From Dendrobium chrysotoxum (Eukaryota > Streptophyta > Magnoliopsida > Asparagales > Orchidaceae): a stretch of 64,000 nucleotides of DNA. Below, piece by piece: positions 22,878-34,560 of this stretch (the stretch's first letter is position 1; every line of letters starts with the position of its first letter). A program made the position numbers and the translations under genes. The notes under the pieces are model-generated. The model was not told the DNA's origin. It searched no databases and saw only the letters and a program-made list of their open reading frames with translations. The stretch is taken from assembly GCA_019925795.1 (NCBI GenBank), contig CM034304.1, forward strand, positions 23,886,228-23,950,227, in the 5' to 3' direction.

Positions 22878-23465
22878 TCAGTTTAGGAACTTCTTTTGCT
22901 TACCTCCATGCGAACACTTCTTCAGTAATTGCTTATACAGATCTAATATAAATGCATCTTCAACTGAATCCCAAGGGTGATAAAGAATTACATTTTTTAG
23001 ATCACAAGATAACCTATTAACATAATTTGAACAGGCGGCTTTGCCTTTGGGCCATTTTAGCTCATGATAACGAAGATGAAGAAATTGAGCACTAACTAGG
23101 TGATGATATTTCTCAAAAAATTTAACTTTCACACATTGCCACCCTTTTAAATTCAGGAAAATTCCAATTCTGTTGGTCTCAATTACAATCGCCTCCCTCC
23201 ATAACTCTTTAACCACATCAGCATAATGATCTTGCCATGTATGTACGCAATATCTATATATTTCATTTTCTTTGGCTTTTTGCTCAAGAGAACCGTCATA
23301 ACAGTTCAACATACATTTATGCATCCTAATGGTGATAATATCGGCAAAAACCTTCATAGGCATACCTAGATGCATTTTAGCATCTAGCCAACTCAGTTGA
23401 TAGACCATAATCAAAATATGTTCAATAGCTAAACAAAAATAACTTATATAGCTGATAACAACCAA
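22878..23465 (-). CDS. Uninterrupted ORF inside the MULE, function unknown
   Basis: A continuous frame of 195 codons. The first in-frame ATG is at 23406-23408 and would give 176 residues. A possible 3' splice site (pyrimidine-rich, ending TTTAG) lies at about 23429, so it may be the last exon of a spliced gene. The protein is rich in Trp, His, Cys and Lys, with segments such as YRYCVHTWQDHYADVVKELW and LKWPKGKAACSNYVNRLS. I see no signal peptide and recognise no domain. It is transcribed in the same direction as the transposase, whose stop is about 0.65 kb upstream, and tail to tail with the Ulp1-like gene. Unlike its neighbours it has no internal stop. It could be a captured host sequence, an accessory transposition protein, or a chance survivor. 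Confidence 0.5.
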   Translation of the reverse strand: MVVISYISYFCLAIEHILIMVYQLSWLDAKMHLGMPMKVFADIITIRMHKCMLNCYDGSLEQKAKENEIYRYCVHTWQDHYADVVKELWREAIVIETNRIGIFLNLKGWQCVKVKFFEKYHHLVSAQFLHLRYHELKWPKGKAACSNYVNRLSCDLKNVILYHPWDSVEDAFILDLYKQLLKKCSHGGKQKKFLN

Positions 23466-23583
23466 CCATAGTAAATATCATAATAACTTGTCTTAAATAG
23501 TTGTACTAACCAACTAATAATTATAAATGTCTTCACAAACCAAAGATAATATATATACTGCCATGTAACTAACTATTATACTG

Positions 23584-23925
23584 GGACCGAGCTTTAAGTA
23601 GTACTGCTAGGTACTAATTGAGTATAAGCTGACAGTACACAAGGGTACCGAGCGGTACCTAATGGTACTGAGCTAATAGAAGCTGGAGATACGTAGGAGT
23701 ACCGAGCTCTAAGTAGTACCACTAGGTACCAATTGAGTAGCAGGTAATAGTACACAGAGGTACCGAGCTGGTACCTAGCAGTGTTGAGCTAATAGAAGCT
23801 GGAGATTTGTAGAGGTACCGAGCTCTAAGTAGTACCGTTAGGTACCAATTGAGTAGAAGCTGACAGTATATAGAGGTACCGAGAAGTACCTAGCGGTACC
23901 GAGTGGAACCCATGCAATTTTTTAA
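23584..23925 (-). repeat. GGTACC array with about 117-bp higher-order repeat
   Basis: GGTACCGAGC-type motifs recur in a larger unit of about 116-117 bp. ACCGAGCTYTAAGTAGTAC starts near 23584, 23700 and 23817, and GAGCTAATAGAAGCTGGAGAT occurs twice between them. The array lies between the transposase stop and the unknown ORF, possibly in an intron of the latter. Confidence 0.85.
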
Positions 23926-24061
23926 CAAGCAAAAAATATAGAGAATAATATTTACTTAAACAAACTCTGACGTTATACAATTAAATAACAACGGGAATAT
24001 GAAAGAGTACAGTAACAATTGGTACAACTAATAATAATAAATTTAAATAAAAAACTATAAA

Positions 24062-26708
24062 TCAATCATGTTTCTCTGATTCAATTATTCCAATCATCTT
24101 CTTTACATATTCAGGTGTTGGCTGGTTGGTTGGTCGATGGAGAGTATGATCATTTGTGAAGAATTCTTATATGTTTACAAACATAACCTCCCTAATTGGT
24201 TCCACAGGTGTGCATTATTTAGTTGATGGAGTAGCTTGTTCCTCAGTTTTCTTTTTCTTACATTTTCTCTTCTCTTAGAGACTCTTCAACCTTGCATTAG
24301 AGATGCCTTTAGGCTTGCACTTTAGTAGGTCTTTTAATTTTTTCCCCACCTGCATTCGTAACAAACCTATGGTTCTTCTTGCCATCCAATATCAAGTCGA
24401 CATTTTCAGCCATGTCAGTCATTGTAGCTAACATGTACTATTCTGCTTCCTCATTCCCTTGTGCTCGTGTGTAAATTTGATATGTAAATCTATTAAAATG
24501 ATTTCTGAATATTATAACTCCTTATCCTTCATGAGATGGGATCACTTTATTCCCCATACATGTGCATGTCCGACCAGCATAAATATCTTTTCTAGCCCTG
24601 ACTAACCATCTCAAAAGTAGGTACTTTGGCAGAATATTCACTATCTCTAACTACCTTATTACTCTCATGCAGTAAAAATATAGTAACCCCATAATGTTGA
24701 ACTTGCCACAGCTGTATTGAATATTACCTTCATTTGTATCAAAATAAACTATCCAATGGTGCAACTGATCAGTCTTGTCGACGCTTCTGACATAAAATTT
24801 TAATGAGTCACTTGAGGCATGATATATGCACATTCCACCAACACCCTGTAAGAACTCCTTCTCAAAGTATAAATACAATTTTTGTGAATTAAATCGAGCA
24901 GTTTGCTTGAGTATTAGACTACCTTGAAATTAAAGGTATGGTTTCGGACTAGCTGCATTTGAAATCTTCATCCTGTTCATTCTGACGCCATGTCTTCATC
25001 ACCTTTTTTAGCCCCAAAAAATAACCAGTTATACTACTTGTTGGCTTAAAAATATCATGACACACCATGTTAGTAGATTCGCTACGCTATGTTGAAAGAA
25101 TACTAAGGTTAAAACAACTCTTGTTGAAGGCTGTGGACTATTTCTTTCTTATTCTATAAAGCTCTTTCAACTAATCATGGTTGTAGAGGTCCCCTTTGTT
25201 GATCATTTCAACCCATATTCTCTTGAACTCCTCCTTAGAATCATACTTGCTTAAATATCTATAAAAAAGGAGTCTAACTTTATTATTGCTATTGAAGCAG
25301 CACACCTTGGACGACACCTTCTTACTGATGTGTCATTGGCACAACCTATGGCGTATTTGAGGTAATGTAATCTCTATTGCCATAGCCATTGCTTGGACCT
25401 GATCAGTAAATATTATAATGGGATGTTTATAGCCCATTATTTGCAAAAATATTCTAAATAACCATGTAAATGATTCAATTATTTCCTCTGATAGAAATAC
25501 CACCTTTAGAAGAATATTTTGCCAATGATTATTAACTCTAACAAAGGATGCACACGCTAAATTATATTTATTAAGCCTATAGCTATTATCAAATATTATC
25601 ACATCTCCAAAGTAGTCATAATCTATTCTCCCCAACCCAAAAAAAATTAATAATTTATCATCCTCATTAGTTTGGACGTCCCATACAAACATGTTGTCAT
25701 GAACAAGTCATTCTTTAAATAATTCAATTAGGGAATTCATGTCCCCTTTCTCAATCTTTGATATTCTCTCTTTTTGAATATAGTTATATGCATCCCTTTC
25801 AGAACTCCTATATTCTGCACACCTCTTACTTTATCAGCTAGGTATGTAAATGTATCAACGGTTCTTATCCCAGCTTCGGTCATTGATTTAAGAACATATG
25901 CTTTCTCATCACTAATATTCCTAAATGATTTAAGTAAATATTGATTATCATGCCTAGCTAATTCGTGATTATGGCACTCTATTCATTTTTGCATTGTCCA
26001 TACTCCATCTAGGTCCACTAAAAATCTAATCATTGCGGGACACTCGGTCATAATATTGAATTTTCTATATTTTGATTTGGAATTTAAGTTAATACCCTTC
26101 TTAAATCCAGCTTTCGAATATACAAAGTCCTTGAATCTTATTCTTCTCGAATTAGGCCAACAACTGTGATGTTCTTCGCAAATACTAAAACCAACATTAT
26201 GAGCGTAATGACAATACATCTCATATGCTTCCTTCTCACACTTACAAATAAACCTATGAAGAAGAAAAATTATAAAAACACTTCGAATTTAACATGAAAA
26301 AAAACACACCAACGGTACCCACTAGTATAGAGCATCTGAATCAAGAGGTACCAAGCGGTATCGAGCAGTACCTAACGGTACCTAGTAGAAAAGAAGTTTA
26401 GTGGTACCTAGTAGTAAAGAACACAAGTACACAACATCTAAACCAATAGGTACCTAGTAGTACCTAGTGGTACCTAGTAGTAATGCAGCGGTACACGAGC
26501 TTCACACACTAAAAATAACTCTAGCTTCTTGATTTCTTGAAGAAAAAAGCATAAAACCTCTTCCGAGTATTATATTTACCGATAGTATCTCTGGCTTCTC
26601 TTTCGTAGTTTAATGAGGTACTTCTTCCTTAGATTCCTGCGTCTCTTGCGTAACACCTCCCATGTCTTCACAATATTCGCCATCCTCCAAACTGGTTTTC
26701 ATCTTCAT
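24062..26708 (-). pseudogene. FAR1/Jittery-type MULE transposase, disrupted
   Basis: The gene starts at the minus-strand ATG at 26706-26708 (a second ATG follows at 26700-26702). An acidic N-terminus is followed by an intron (about 26255-26573) carrying a GGTACC array. Then comes a FAR1-type DNA-binding region (25983-26250; EAYEMYCHYAHNVGFSI, then MTECPAMIRFLVDLDGVW) and the MULE transposase core (25333-25692; FFGLGRIDYDYFGDVIIFD, then SFTWLFRIFLQIMGYKHP and ITLPQIRHRLC). A decayed SWIM-type Cys/His region lies at 24651-24760 (CGKFNIMGLLYFYC, with expected Cys/His residues lost). The C-terminal tail ends at a TGA at 24062-24064. Stops and frameshifts occur between the domains. This class is the relative of the host FAR1/FHY3 factors, and its TIR-adjacent start fits an autonomous ancestor. 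Confidence 0.82.
26335..26512 (-). repeat. GGTACC array in the first intron of the transposase gene
   Basis: Motifs such as GAGGTACCAAGCGGTATC, CTAACGGTACCTAGTAG and AGTGGTACCTAGTAG recur roughly every 10 bases in two blocks. The orientation matches the arrays at 22242 and 23584, opposite to the arrays in the left half of the element. Confidence 0.82.
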
Positions 26709-26801
26709 AGCCTCCTCTCTTCTCTTTCTCAACTATTATAACTTGTCTCAAGTGAGGAAAAAAGTATGCCATTATAAAAAAACCCTAGATATTGCTACAT
26801 T

Positions 26802-26958
26802 TTTTTTTCGCGAATGGGGCAGGTTGGGTCATCGGGCCGCGTTGTAATTGGGAAAATCATGGTCAATAGAATGGTGGGGTCATCATGATCCACGTGGCAT
26901 GATATTACCGGACTCTGGACATAAAGCTACGTCCGGAGTCCACACCCAATAAAAATTT
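26802..26958 (-). repeat. MULE right terminal inverted repeat
   Basis: Inverted counterpart of 18754-18910, ending CCCAATAAAAATTT directly before the 9-bp target copy GCCTAGTTC. Confidence 0.88.
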
Positions 26959-26967
26959 GCCTAGTTC

Positions 26968-28373
26968 AATAGATGACCAAACAAAACTCACTCTCCTTTG
27001 TTATCCCAAAAATGAAAGACCTAGAAGGTTTGTTCTCTTCACGAATCATCTCGTGCGAGCTGATGCAAATGCCCTTGCACATTAGTCGTTATGTTGCTTG
27101 CTCAAGGCTTTAAGAAATGTCATCACCGCAGATTTGAAGCTACACCGATCTCTTCTTCTCCCATTTGATCGAATCAAGCTCTTCCTCTCCATCTCCAAGC
27201 AATCTTCAAGCAATTGGTTGACAAGGATTTTATGAGGCTTTTAAGGTTATTTTTCAAGCATAAGTATTTGGCACAAATTTAATGCTCACTCTGGTGAGAT
27301 CGGCGACAAGAGAGAAGGTTGTGTAGGTGTCGTCGGGTTGTGGGGGATGTGGAATCAATGGTGCAAGTTGGTTTCTTAGTTCGTTTGGGGTTTTGTTTGC
27401 ATAAATAGGGAAATTATCCAAAATTTTTTGACATTTCCTGCAATTTTTTTCTTCAAGTGATGAAAGCCCTTAAAAGCTCAATCAAAATAATGTTACACAG
27501 TCATTCCTCAAAAAACCTAGAGTTCAATCTCAGTCTTCCTTAGCCATTCATAATTCTGAAAAAAAAATGCTTGGAAATTTAAAATGCTTTTTGATGGTGG
27601 TAGTCTGGTAGGTATTGGCTTATCTAAACTATACTATTTTCAATTCCATTTATATTTATTACAAACCTTACATTCGACTATTTTGGTTTGCAATAAACTT
27701 TAAAGACTTTTTAATAAGCTTTTGTGAGATTCTACTTCAAATGTAAATATTTGAATTAGAAGCTTTCAAAATCCTCAAACACTACATCAAACAAATTTTA
27801 ATTGCTTCTCTTTTGAAATAATAAGTCTATTTTATTCTATGGCTTCCTTATCTTGCTAATAGTTTTGTTTTATTAAGGGGATCTTTGAGTGAAATTTATT
27901 AATAATTATTATTATATTTATTTCAAAATAATTACATTAAAGATGAATATTTATTATGGTGTCCTGTATAAGAAAAATAAATTATTTGCTTTGAAGAGAT
28001 TTCAGCAAAATAAAATTTTGAATGACTCAGTAGCAAAGAGTGTTTTGTAAGTAAAAAGAGCATGATGATTTGATTGACCTTACGATATTTTTAGTTGTAA
28101 GATTAGTGTTGCTTATAATATATAAAGAATCCATCAACCACAATGTTCTTAAGTGCCGGAGCACGGTGACTGTTATCCCCATGAGCCATGGTGTATGGTG
28201 TCATTAGATTTTGATGATAAAAAAGGTTATGTTGGATGTTACTAATGATTTACATTAAGTGTATTTCAAGAAAGAAAATCACCGAGCCAAGACTTACATT
28301 GGTTTAAGACTTAAAGATTGAAGACTTGGGTATTTAATTTTTAAAGCTCAATACCTCAAATGAAATATCTCAC
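26968..28373. other. Anonymous spacer between MULE and gypsy element
   Basis: No gene is supported. The first 450 bases are less AT-rich and contain pyrimidine-rich runs, possibly an old leader or pseudogene, but no domain was recognised. The remainder is AT-rich. Confidence 0.35.
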
Positions 28374-28633
28374 TTTCACCGTCCCATCATGAAGCTGATC
28401 CACAGAGAAGAGAAAACTTCTCTCACGTGAAAACAACAATGGGCATCACCACCTGAGATATCTCAGGATACAGGACTCGCTTTGCGAAAGAAATAAAAAG
28501 ACTGCAAAAGCTACCTTTATTACTGATATAAAACCTTATTTATACAACCAGCTAAAGTAACAGGAGACCTAAAAATAATAATTATTTATCTAATATCGTA
28601 ATTATATTAAGTACACCCTACACTCCTGCATCA
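28374..28633 (-). repeat. 3' LTR of the Reina-like gypsy element
   Basis: Aligns over its full length with 32849-33108. Shared blocks include GGACTCGCTTTGC, CTACCTTTATTACTGATAT and TTATTTATACAACCAGC. The right edge ends TGCATCA. The left edge has decayed from TGACACC to TTTCACC. Confidence 0.9.
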
Positions 28634-28639
28634 TTCTCT

Positions 28640-31600
28640 TGGGGTAGGAGGGACGTCAGGTTCATAATAGCGGCTGAGATATTGTAGTCGCCGGGGAAAT
28701 ATATTTGGTATGCATTATGTTTTTGATTACACGGAAAGGATCATCATCTCTTGGCCTTGTCTTACTGAAGGAGTGGTGAGGAACATGTTCTTTTCGTAGA
28801 CGGATCCATAAAAGGTCTCCCTCCTAGAAGTGTTGAACTCAGTGAAACTTATCTGCTTGAGCTTTATATTTTGAATGTTGCTTATGGGTCACATCTTGCA
28901 ATTGTTTGTGCATTTGTTAAATGTCTTTACTCCATTGCTAGCCATCTAGGTTATACGTTGTAGCTAGTACCTATGGGATAAACTTAATAAGAGATAGCAG
29001 GTTAGTACAATATACAACCTCAAATGGGATTTTCTTTGTTGATTGATTTGTAGATATGTTGAATGTGAATTTTTCTTGCTATAAGATGAGATCCCACTAT
29101 CGAATATTCTTCCCTACAAAACATTTGAGGAGGTTTCCCAAGCTACGATTTACGATCTCAGTTTGGTCGTTAGTTTGAAGATAAGAAGTAGAGGAGAATT
29201 GCAATTTTGTTCCTAGTTTTCCCCATTGTGTCCTCCGAAAATGGCTAAGAAATTTGACATCTCGATCTAACGTTATTGTCCTGGGAATGCCATACAACTT
29301 AACAATTTCTCTGGAATATAGATCAGCCACATGAGTGGCATCTAATGTCTTACTACAAGGCACAAAATGTGCCATCTTTGAGAAGCGGTCGACAACAACC
29401 ATTATAGAGTCCTTATTTTGCTATGTACGTGGAAGTCCAAGTATAAAATCAATACTAACATCAACCCAAGGGACTTCCAGAATTGGGAGTGGGGCTTATA
29501 GTCCTGTGTGTTGATCCTGCTTTTTTCCCAACTTATAAATTCTGTATTGTTTAACACATTTGGCAACATCCCTGATTAGGCCAGGCAAAAAAAAATGTTC
29601 TTTGACTAGAACAAGAGTCTTATCCCACCCAAAGTGTCCCTCCATGCCACCTGTATGACACTCATTTAAAATGCTTAAATGGATAGACCCTTATAGAATG
29701 CATAATTTGTTTCCCAAAAATAGATGTCCACTCTCTATGTGACATAATCAGAATTGGCCTTGTTGGTATTACTTCCAGATTTATTTGAAATCAGGATCCA
29801 ATTTGTATGATTCTTGTAATATTTCAAAGCCCACCACTCGACCCTGCATCATTTGAAGAAGCATATATCTATAGCTGAGTGCATCTACTACTTGATTATT
29901 CTTACACGATTGTTGGCGGAGCACATAATGAAAAGCGTTAAGATCTTCGACCCAGGCTACGTGGCATCTGGTTAATTTGCTTTGGGAATTAAGGAAGTGA
30001 AGAGCCTCATGGTCTAAATATAACACAAATTCACTTGAAAGTAAATACTACTCCCAATGGCATAAGACACAAATAATGGCATAAAATTCTTTATCATATG
30101 CTGAATATTTACACTAGTGGTGTTACATTTTTCACTGAAAAATGCAATGGGGTAATCAGCTTGACTCAGAATAGCCCATATTCCCACATTTGATGTGTCA
30201 CATTCTACTTGAAAAATGTGTTCAAAAATTCGGTAGAGCTAGTATTGGTGCACTCGTAATCCATCGCTTGAGCTGATTAAAGCTATCTTGAGCTAACTCA
30301 TTCCAGTAAAACTGGGGAGACTTTAGTATTTCAGTTAATGACTAACACACTGAGCTAAAGTCTTTAATAAACCTTTGGTAAAATGTGGCGAGGTCGTAAA
30401 ATCACCTTATATCCGTGAACAATTGGGGTACATGCCATTAATAAATGGCTTCCACCTTGGATGGGTCGGCCTCTATTCCAGCCATTGAAATGATAAACCC
30501 CAGAAAGTTCACTTTGGATGTAAGATATTTACTTTATTTGGATTAGCAAATAACTGTTGCTTACAGAGAGTGTCCAAGACTCTATACAAGTGTTGGATAT
30601 ACTCTTTGATTGGTTTGTTATAGATTAAAATATCATCTAAGTAAATAATGATAACTTTGCATATAAAAGGTTGCAAAACTTGACTCATAAGCCTCATAAA
30701 TATGCTTGGGGAATTTAATAAACCAAATGGAATGACAGTCCACTCATACAGACCATCTCACATCTTGAAGGTGATTTTCCATTCATCACCAGGGCATAGT
30801 CGGATCTCGTGATATCAACTTATAGATCTAATTTAGAAAAGATGGTCGCCCCATGTAACTGATTGAAAAAGTCATTGATACCAGGAATGGAAAATTGGTA
30901 TTTTATCATAATCCTATTGATGGATTTACTGTCAATGCACATTCGATAGGAGCCATCTTTTTTTGGAACTAGGAGGGCTGGAACAGCGCACGGGTTGACA
31001 CTCATCCTCACAAAGCCCTTAAATATAAGTTCTTCAATTTTCCTTTGAATCTTCTAGTTTTCTTTGGGATGCATCAGGTAGGCAGGTAAGTCAACATGAT
31101 GCTATACGTCACACACATGTGGTAATCCGATGGGCAATTCAGGGGTCAAAACATAAGCATATTCCTGTAACAAGGGTGTTACATCATCAAAAATTTGTAA
31201 TTGCCCCTCATTGGATTATAGTACAATCAACACAAGGCCTTCTTGGGCTATTTGCAACTTATTTAAGAAGACAGAGCATGTTAACAACCTTGTGGTGCTA
31301 ACATTTTGGAATTCTTTATCGTTTGTTTTCACAGGAACTAACGTGATTCCTTGACCTAATGAATGAATGAGTAGGAGTTAGCAGCTCCATTGTGGGTGGT
31401 GTTGCGATCATACTGTCAAGGCCGACCCAAAAGTAAGTGGCAAGCATCCATCGGCATGACATCGCACAATACTTGTTCTTGAAACGTTCCTATAAAAAAT
31501 GCCACCAAACATTGTTTAGTCACCCATACTTCATTATTCTTTTGAATCCAAGATAGTTTGTGGGGATTTGGATGGTTGGTTGTGACCAAGCTAAGCTTCT

Positions 31601-32830
31601 CCACCATGTCTGCAGCTACAACATTCTCACAATTCCCACTATCTACAATAACTTGACAAACTCAATTTTGCACAATGAAACGAGTTCTAAAAATGCTATA
31701 ACATAATCAGGATTCATCTCTATGGGTGTTAAGAACTTGCCACAGTACTAATAAATTTTCTTCACCTGTATGAAGAATTGTTTCTTCAAGAGTTTCGTCG
31801 TCCATCTATTCACACTCAGGCTATTCTCCTGCTTAAGGCTCTTCAATGTAAGTAATTGCTCTTCGATTTGGGAAATTGGATGCTATGTGCCCAATTCCTT
31901 GGCACTTAAAACATTTTCTTGGGGGATATTGGGTCGACGCCATGTTTCTTGGACTAGGGTAGATGGTTATTTCTTCCGATGTACACTGGCTTCTGCTAGA
32001 TGCTCAGGATTCTTTGGCCGTCATTTGGTATCGGTCATCATTACATTCTTTACTAGGTAACCTGGCATGCATCTTGCTTTTAGTTTGCTGCCTCTCCACC
32101 TTAAGGGACAAATTAATTACATCTTGCAATTACCAGTAAGGTTGTAATTGTACCACATGCGGAATCGCAGGTTGTAACCCGCCCAAGAATCTGGCAATCT
32201 TGTTCTCTTCGGCTTCTACCAGGTCACATTTTAGCGAGAGCTGCTCAAAAGTAGCTACATATTCTTCCACCGTAGAAGAATGCTATTATAGTTGAGATAA
32301 TTTCAAGAACAGGTCTTGTCGATACTGATCAGGAACATACTTCCATTGTAGCTCTCTCTTCAACTTTGCCCATGTGACGCTCTTGTTTCTTCCTTCCCGG
32401 TTACGAGTTATTTTTAAGTTTTCCCACCACAGGATGCATTCTTCTTTAACTTAATGGCTACAATTTTGACAATTCTGTCCACCGGCACTTCCTTGAATTC
32501 AAGAATTCTCTCAACGATATGTAGCCAATTAAAGAACTCGTTTGGGTCCATACACCCTTCAAATTCAGGAAGTTCCAATTTGATGTTGCTGTCTAGAAAG
32601 GTCATTCTTCCTCTTCGATCTCCTGGATAACACTCCTCCCAATTCATCCTCACTTGACGCTTCTTGATGGAATGGATTTACCTCTTCAACCTCCTCTTCT
32701 TGCCTTCCCCTTGGCACCTTTTTTTTTAATTTGACTAGCCTTTGTTGGAGTTGGGCGATCTTGTGCTACAAATCTTCAATCACAGCCTCTTGAATGGGTC
32801 GTTGCATATTTCATCGAGGCAGCATCGCTT
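28640..32830 (-). pseudogene. gag-pol of the Reina-like gypsy element
   Basis: Reading leftward, the gag matrix-like region (32150-32830) includes LELPEFEGCMDPNEFFNWLH. A nucleic-acid-binding knuckle at about 31871-31918 has CFKCQGIGHIASNF, in which the last Cys is replaced by Phe. The protease region (31416-31700) has VDSGN. RT (30509-31060) has LVPKKDGSYRMCID and the catalytic YLDD box. RNase H relics lie at 29781-30200. The integrase core (29097-29402) has VVDRFSKMAHFVPC. A C-terminal piece extends to about 28650. These would form one polyprotein for reverse transcription and integration. Multiple stops and frame changes separate the open pieces, so no full product can be made. Confidence 0.85.
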
Positions 32831-32848
32831 CCATGCTTTGATACCACT

Positions 32849-33108
32849 TGACACCATCCTAGCATGAAGCCGATCCACAAAGAAGAGAAAACTTCTCTCA
32901 TCCAAAAAAGATGATGGGAATCACCACCTGAGACATCTCAAAATATAGGACTCGCTTTGCAAGAGAAATAAAAAGACTCCAAAAGCTACCTTTATTACTG
33001 ATATCAAACCTTATTTATACAACCAGCTAAAGTAACAGGAAACCTAAAAATAGTAATTATTTATCTAATAGCGTAATTATATTAAGTACACCCTACGCTC
33101 CTGCATCA
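32849..33108 (-). repeat. 5' LTR of the Reina-like gypsy element
   Basis: Begins TGACACCATCC and ends CTGCATCA on +, adjoining the primer-binding site on its left and the CTCAC duplication on its right. Confidence 0.9.
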
Positions 33109-33113
33109 CTCAC

Positions 33114-34560
33114 ATATAAATAAAATTTGCTAAACTTATGTGCATAATTCTTTCAAAATTAATTCATGATTATTTAAATTTATATATTATCATTTTTAGC
33201 ACTAATTTTGAAAATCGTATCATTCTTTCATTTCTTATTTATGAACTTGAATCTAACTTAATCTAATGTTCACTTATCATTCATGAACATACATTTTATC
33301 ATGGCATATCATTTGCACTATTTAATTTAGCCATATAAATTAAACTAAAATTGAATTCTCATTCAAAATATTCTTTTTAGAAATTCAAAACAATAATTTG
33401 ACCATGGATTTTTATCAAGACCAATATTAACAATTTTTTTTATTTAAATTGAATAACATATTTCTAAAAATAGGAGAAATTCATTTTACAAAAATTCGAT
33501 ACTTAATTTAATGTTTTAGTTTTTTTATCCAATAAATAATTAATATTATTAAATTGTCTTAACTAACTAATAGAATTAATTAATAAAAATTATTTTTAAT
33601 TATATACCATCACTTTTATCACTAAAATTTGTGCACATCACATTTAAATCAATTAAGACTAAATTAATATAGGTTTAATTCAAATGAAGTAAGTCTAAAA
33701 TTAATTAATATAATAAATTGTCATTAATTATGTAATTCATGAGACTTGATTCTATTGGCTAACATACTCAACACATGGATTAATAAATTAGAACATGATT
33801 TCCTCTCCCAACTATCCTATGTATTAAATCCCTCAGTTAATTCTTGCCAAATTCTCTTAATTCTTATTTGGAAACTATGTTGCCGAAATTTGGTTATACT
33901 TATAATTGTTTTAATTAAGTAAATTTTCTATTGGCAATTGACCTTTCCTTTGGATTGCACCCTAATATAATGGCTACAAATTAAATCAAATATTATAAAT
34001 CATCCCTTTTTCGTCTCTTGGCCAAAATTTTCAACATTCAAATTCAAATTATCATAGTCGAAAATTGCATGGCTCCATCCTATTTTGCCTTGGATGGCCA
34101 CATGCTTTTTGTTTTAGGCTAATTTAATTTATTTCAAATCTCCTTTCAAGTTCAAATTATTACCTAAAATATTTTCCCCCAATTTCCCCATGCCTTGGCT
34201 GAAATTCTCTTTGTAGATAAGAGAGATAGGCTTAGTGTTTTTCTTACCTCTTTTGCTCTCATAATAACGAAACTCTGCCAAAAATTTTTCTCAAAGTACT
34301 AGATCATTTATCTTGCCTTTGATATGGGTTTCAAGATGTCTCATGCTTATTGAAGTGTCTTCCTTGCTCTCTTACTCTTCTCCATACTTCAAGAAGATAA
34401 TTTGGTGAGTTTATTTTCAATTGTGGTGTTTTAATTCTCTTAATCTTGTACATGATTGTGAAGTCTTTTTATCTTCGATTCAAATTATGATTCTCTTCAT
34501 GCTAGTTTGACATTTTATTATAATAATATCATTCATGTGAAATCAAAGTTTAGTTGAACC
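33114..34560. other. Anonymous AT-rich DNA
   Basis: No open frames of note. AT-rich sequence without recognised repeat ends. Confidence 0.35.

Larger units (their letters stand above)
18754..26958. mobile_element. 8.2-kb Mutator-like element carrying Ulp1 protease and FAR1-type transposase genes
   Basis: About 157-bp inverted repeats bound the unit. Both ends begin AAATTTTTATTGGG and share GCCACGTGGATCA further in. The 9-bp flanks are GCCTTGTTC at 18745-18753 and GCCTAGTTC at 26959-26967, one mismatch apart. A 9-bp TSD and long TIRs are hallmarks of Mutator-like elements. Inside, a Ulp1-like gene runs rightward and a FAR1-type transposase gene runs leftward, each starting just inside a TIR, so the TIRs probably supply the promoters. 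A third leftward ORF lies between them. Both named genes carry stops, so the copy is inactive. Ulp1-carrying MULEs are known in plants (the Kaonashi/KI-MULE type). Pairing with a FAR1-type transposase may be distinctive. Confidence 0.88.
28374..33108 (-). mobile_element. Compact Ty3-gypsy retrotransposon (Reina-like), complete ends, inactive
   Basis: Two 260-bp LTRs (28374-28633 and 32849-33108) flank a minus-strand internal region and are bordered by identical 5-bp TSDs, CTCAC (28369-28373 and 33109-33113). Next to the right LTR is a primer-binding site, seen on + as TTTGATACCAC, matching the 3' end of initiator Met-tRNA with one change. Domains run in gypsy order on minus: gag, CCHC-like knuckle, protease, RT, RNase H, integrase. 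The short LTRs, 4.7-kb size and integrase sequence (DRFSKMAHFVPC) suggest the Reina lineage. No chromodomain was seen. All domains are broken by stops or frameshifts. Confidence 0.9.
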
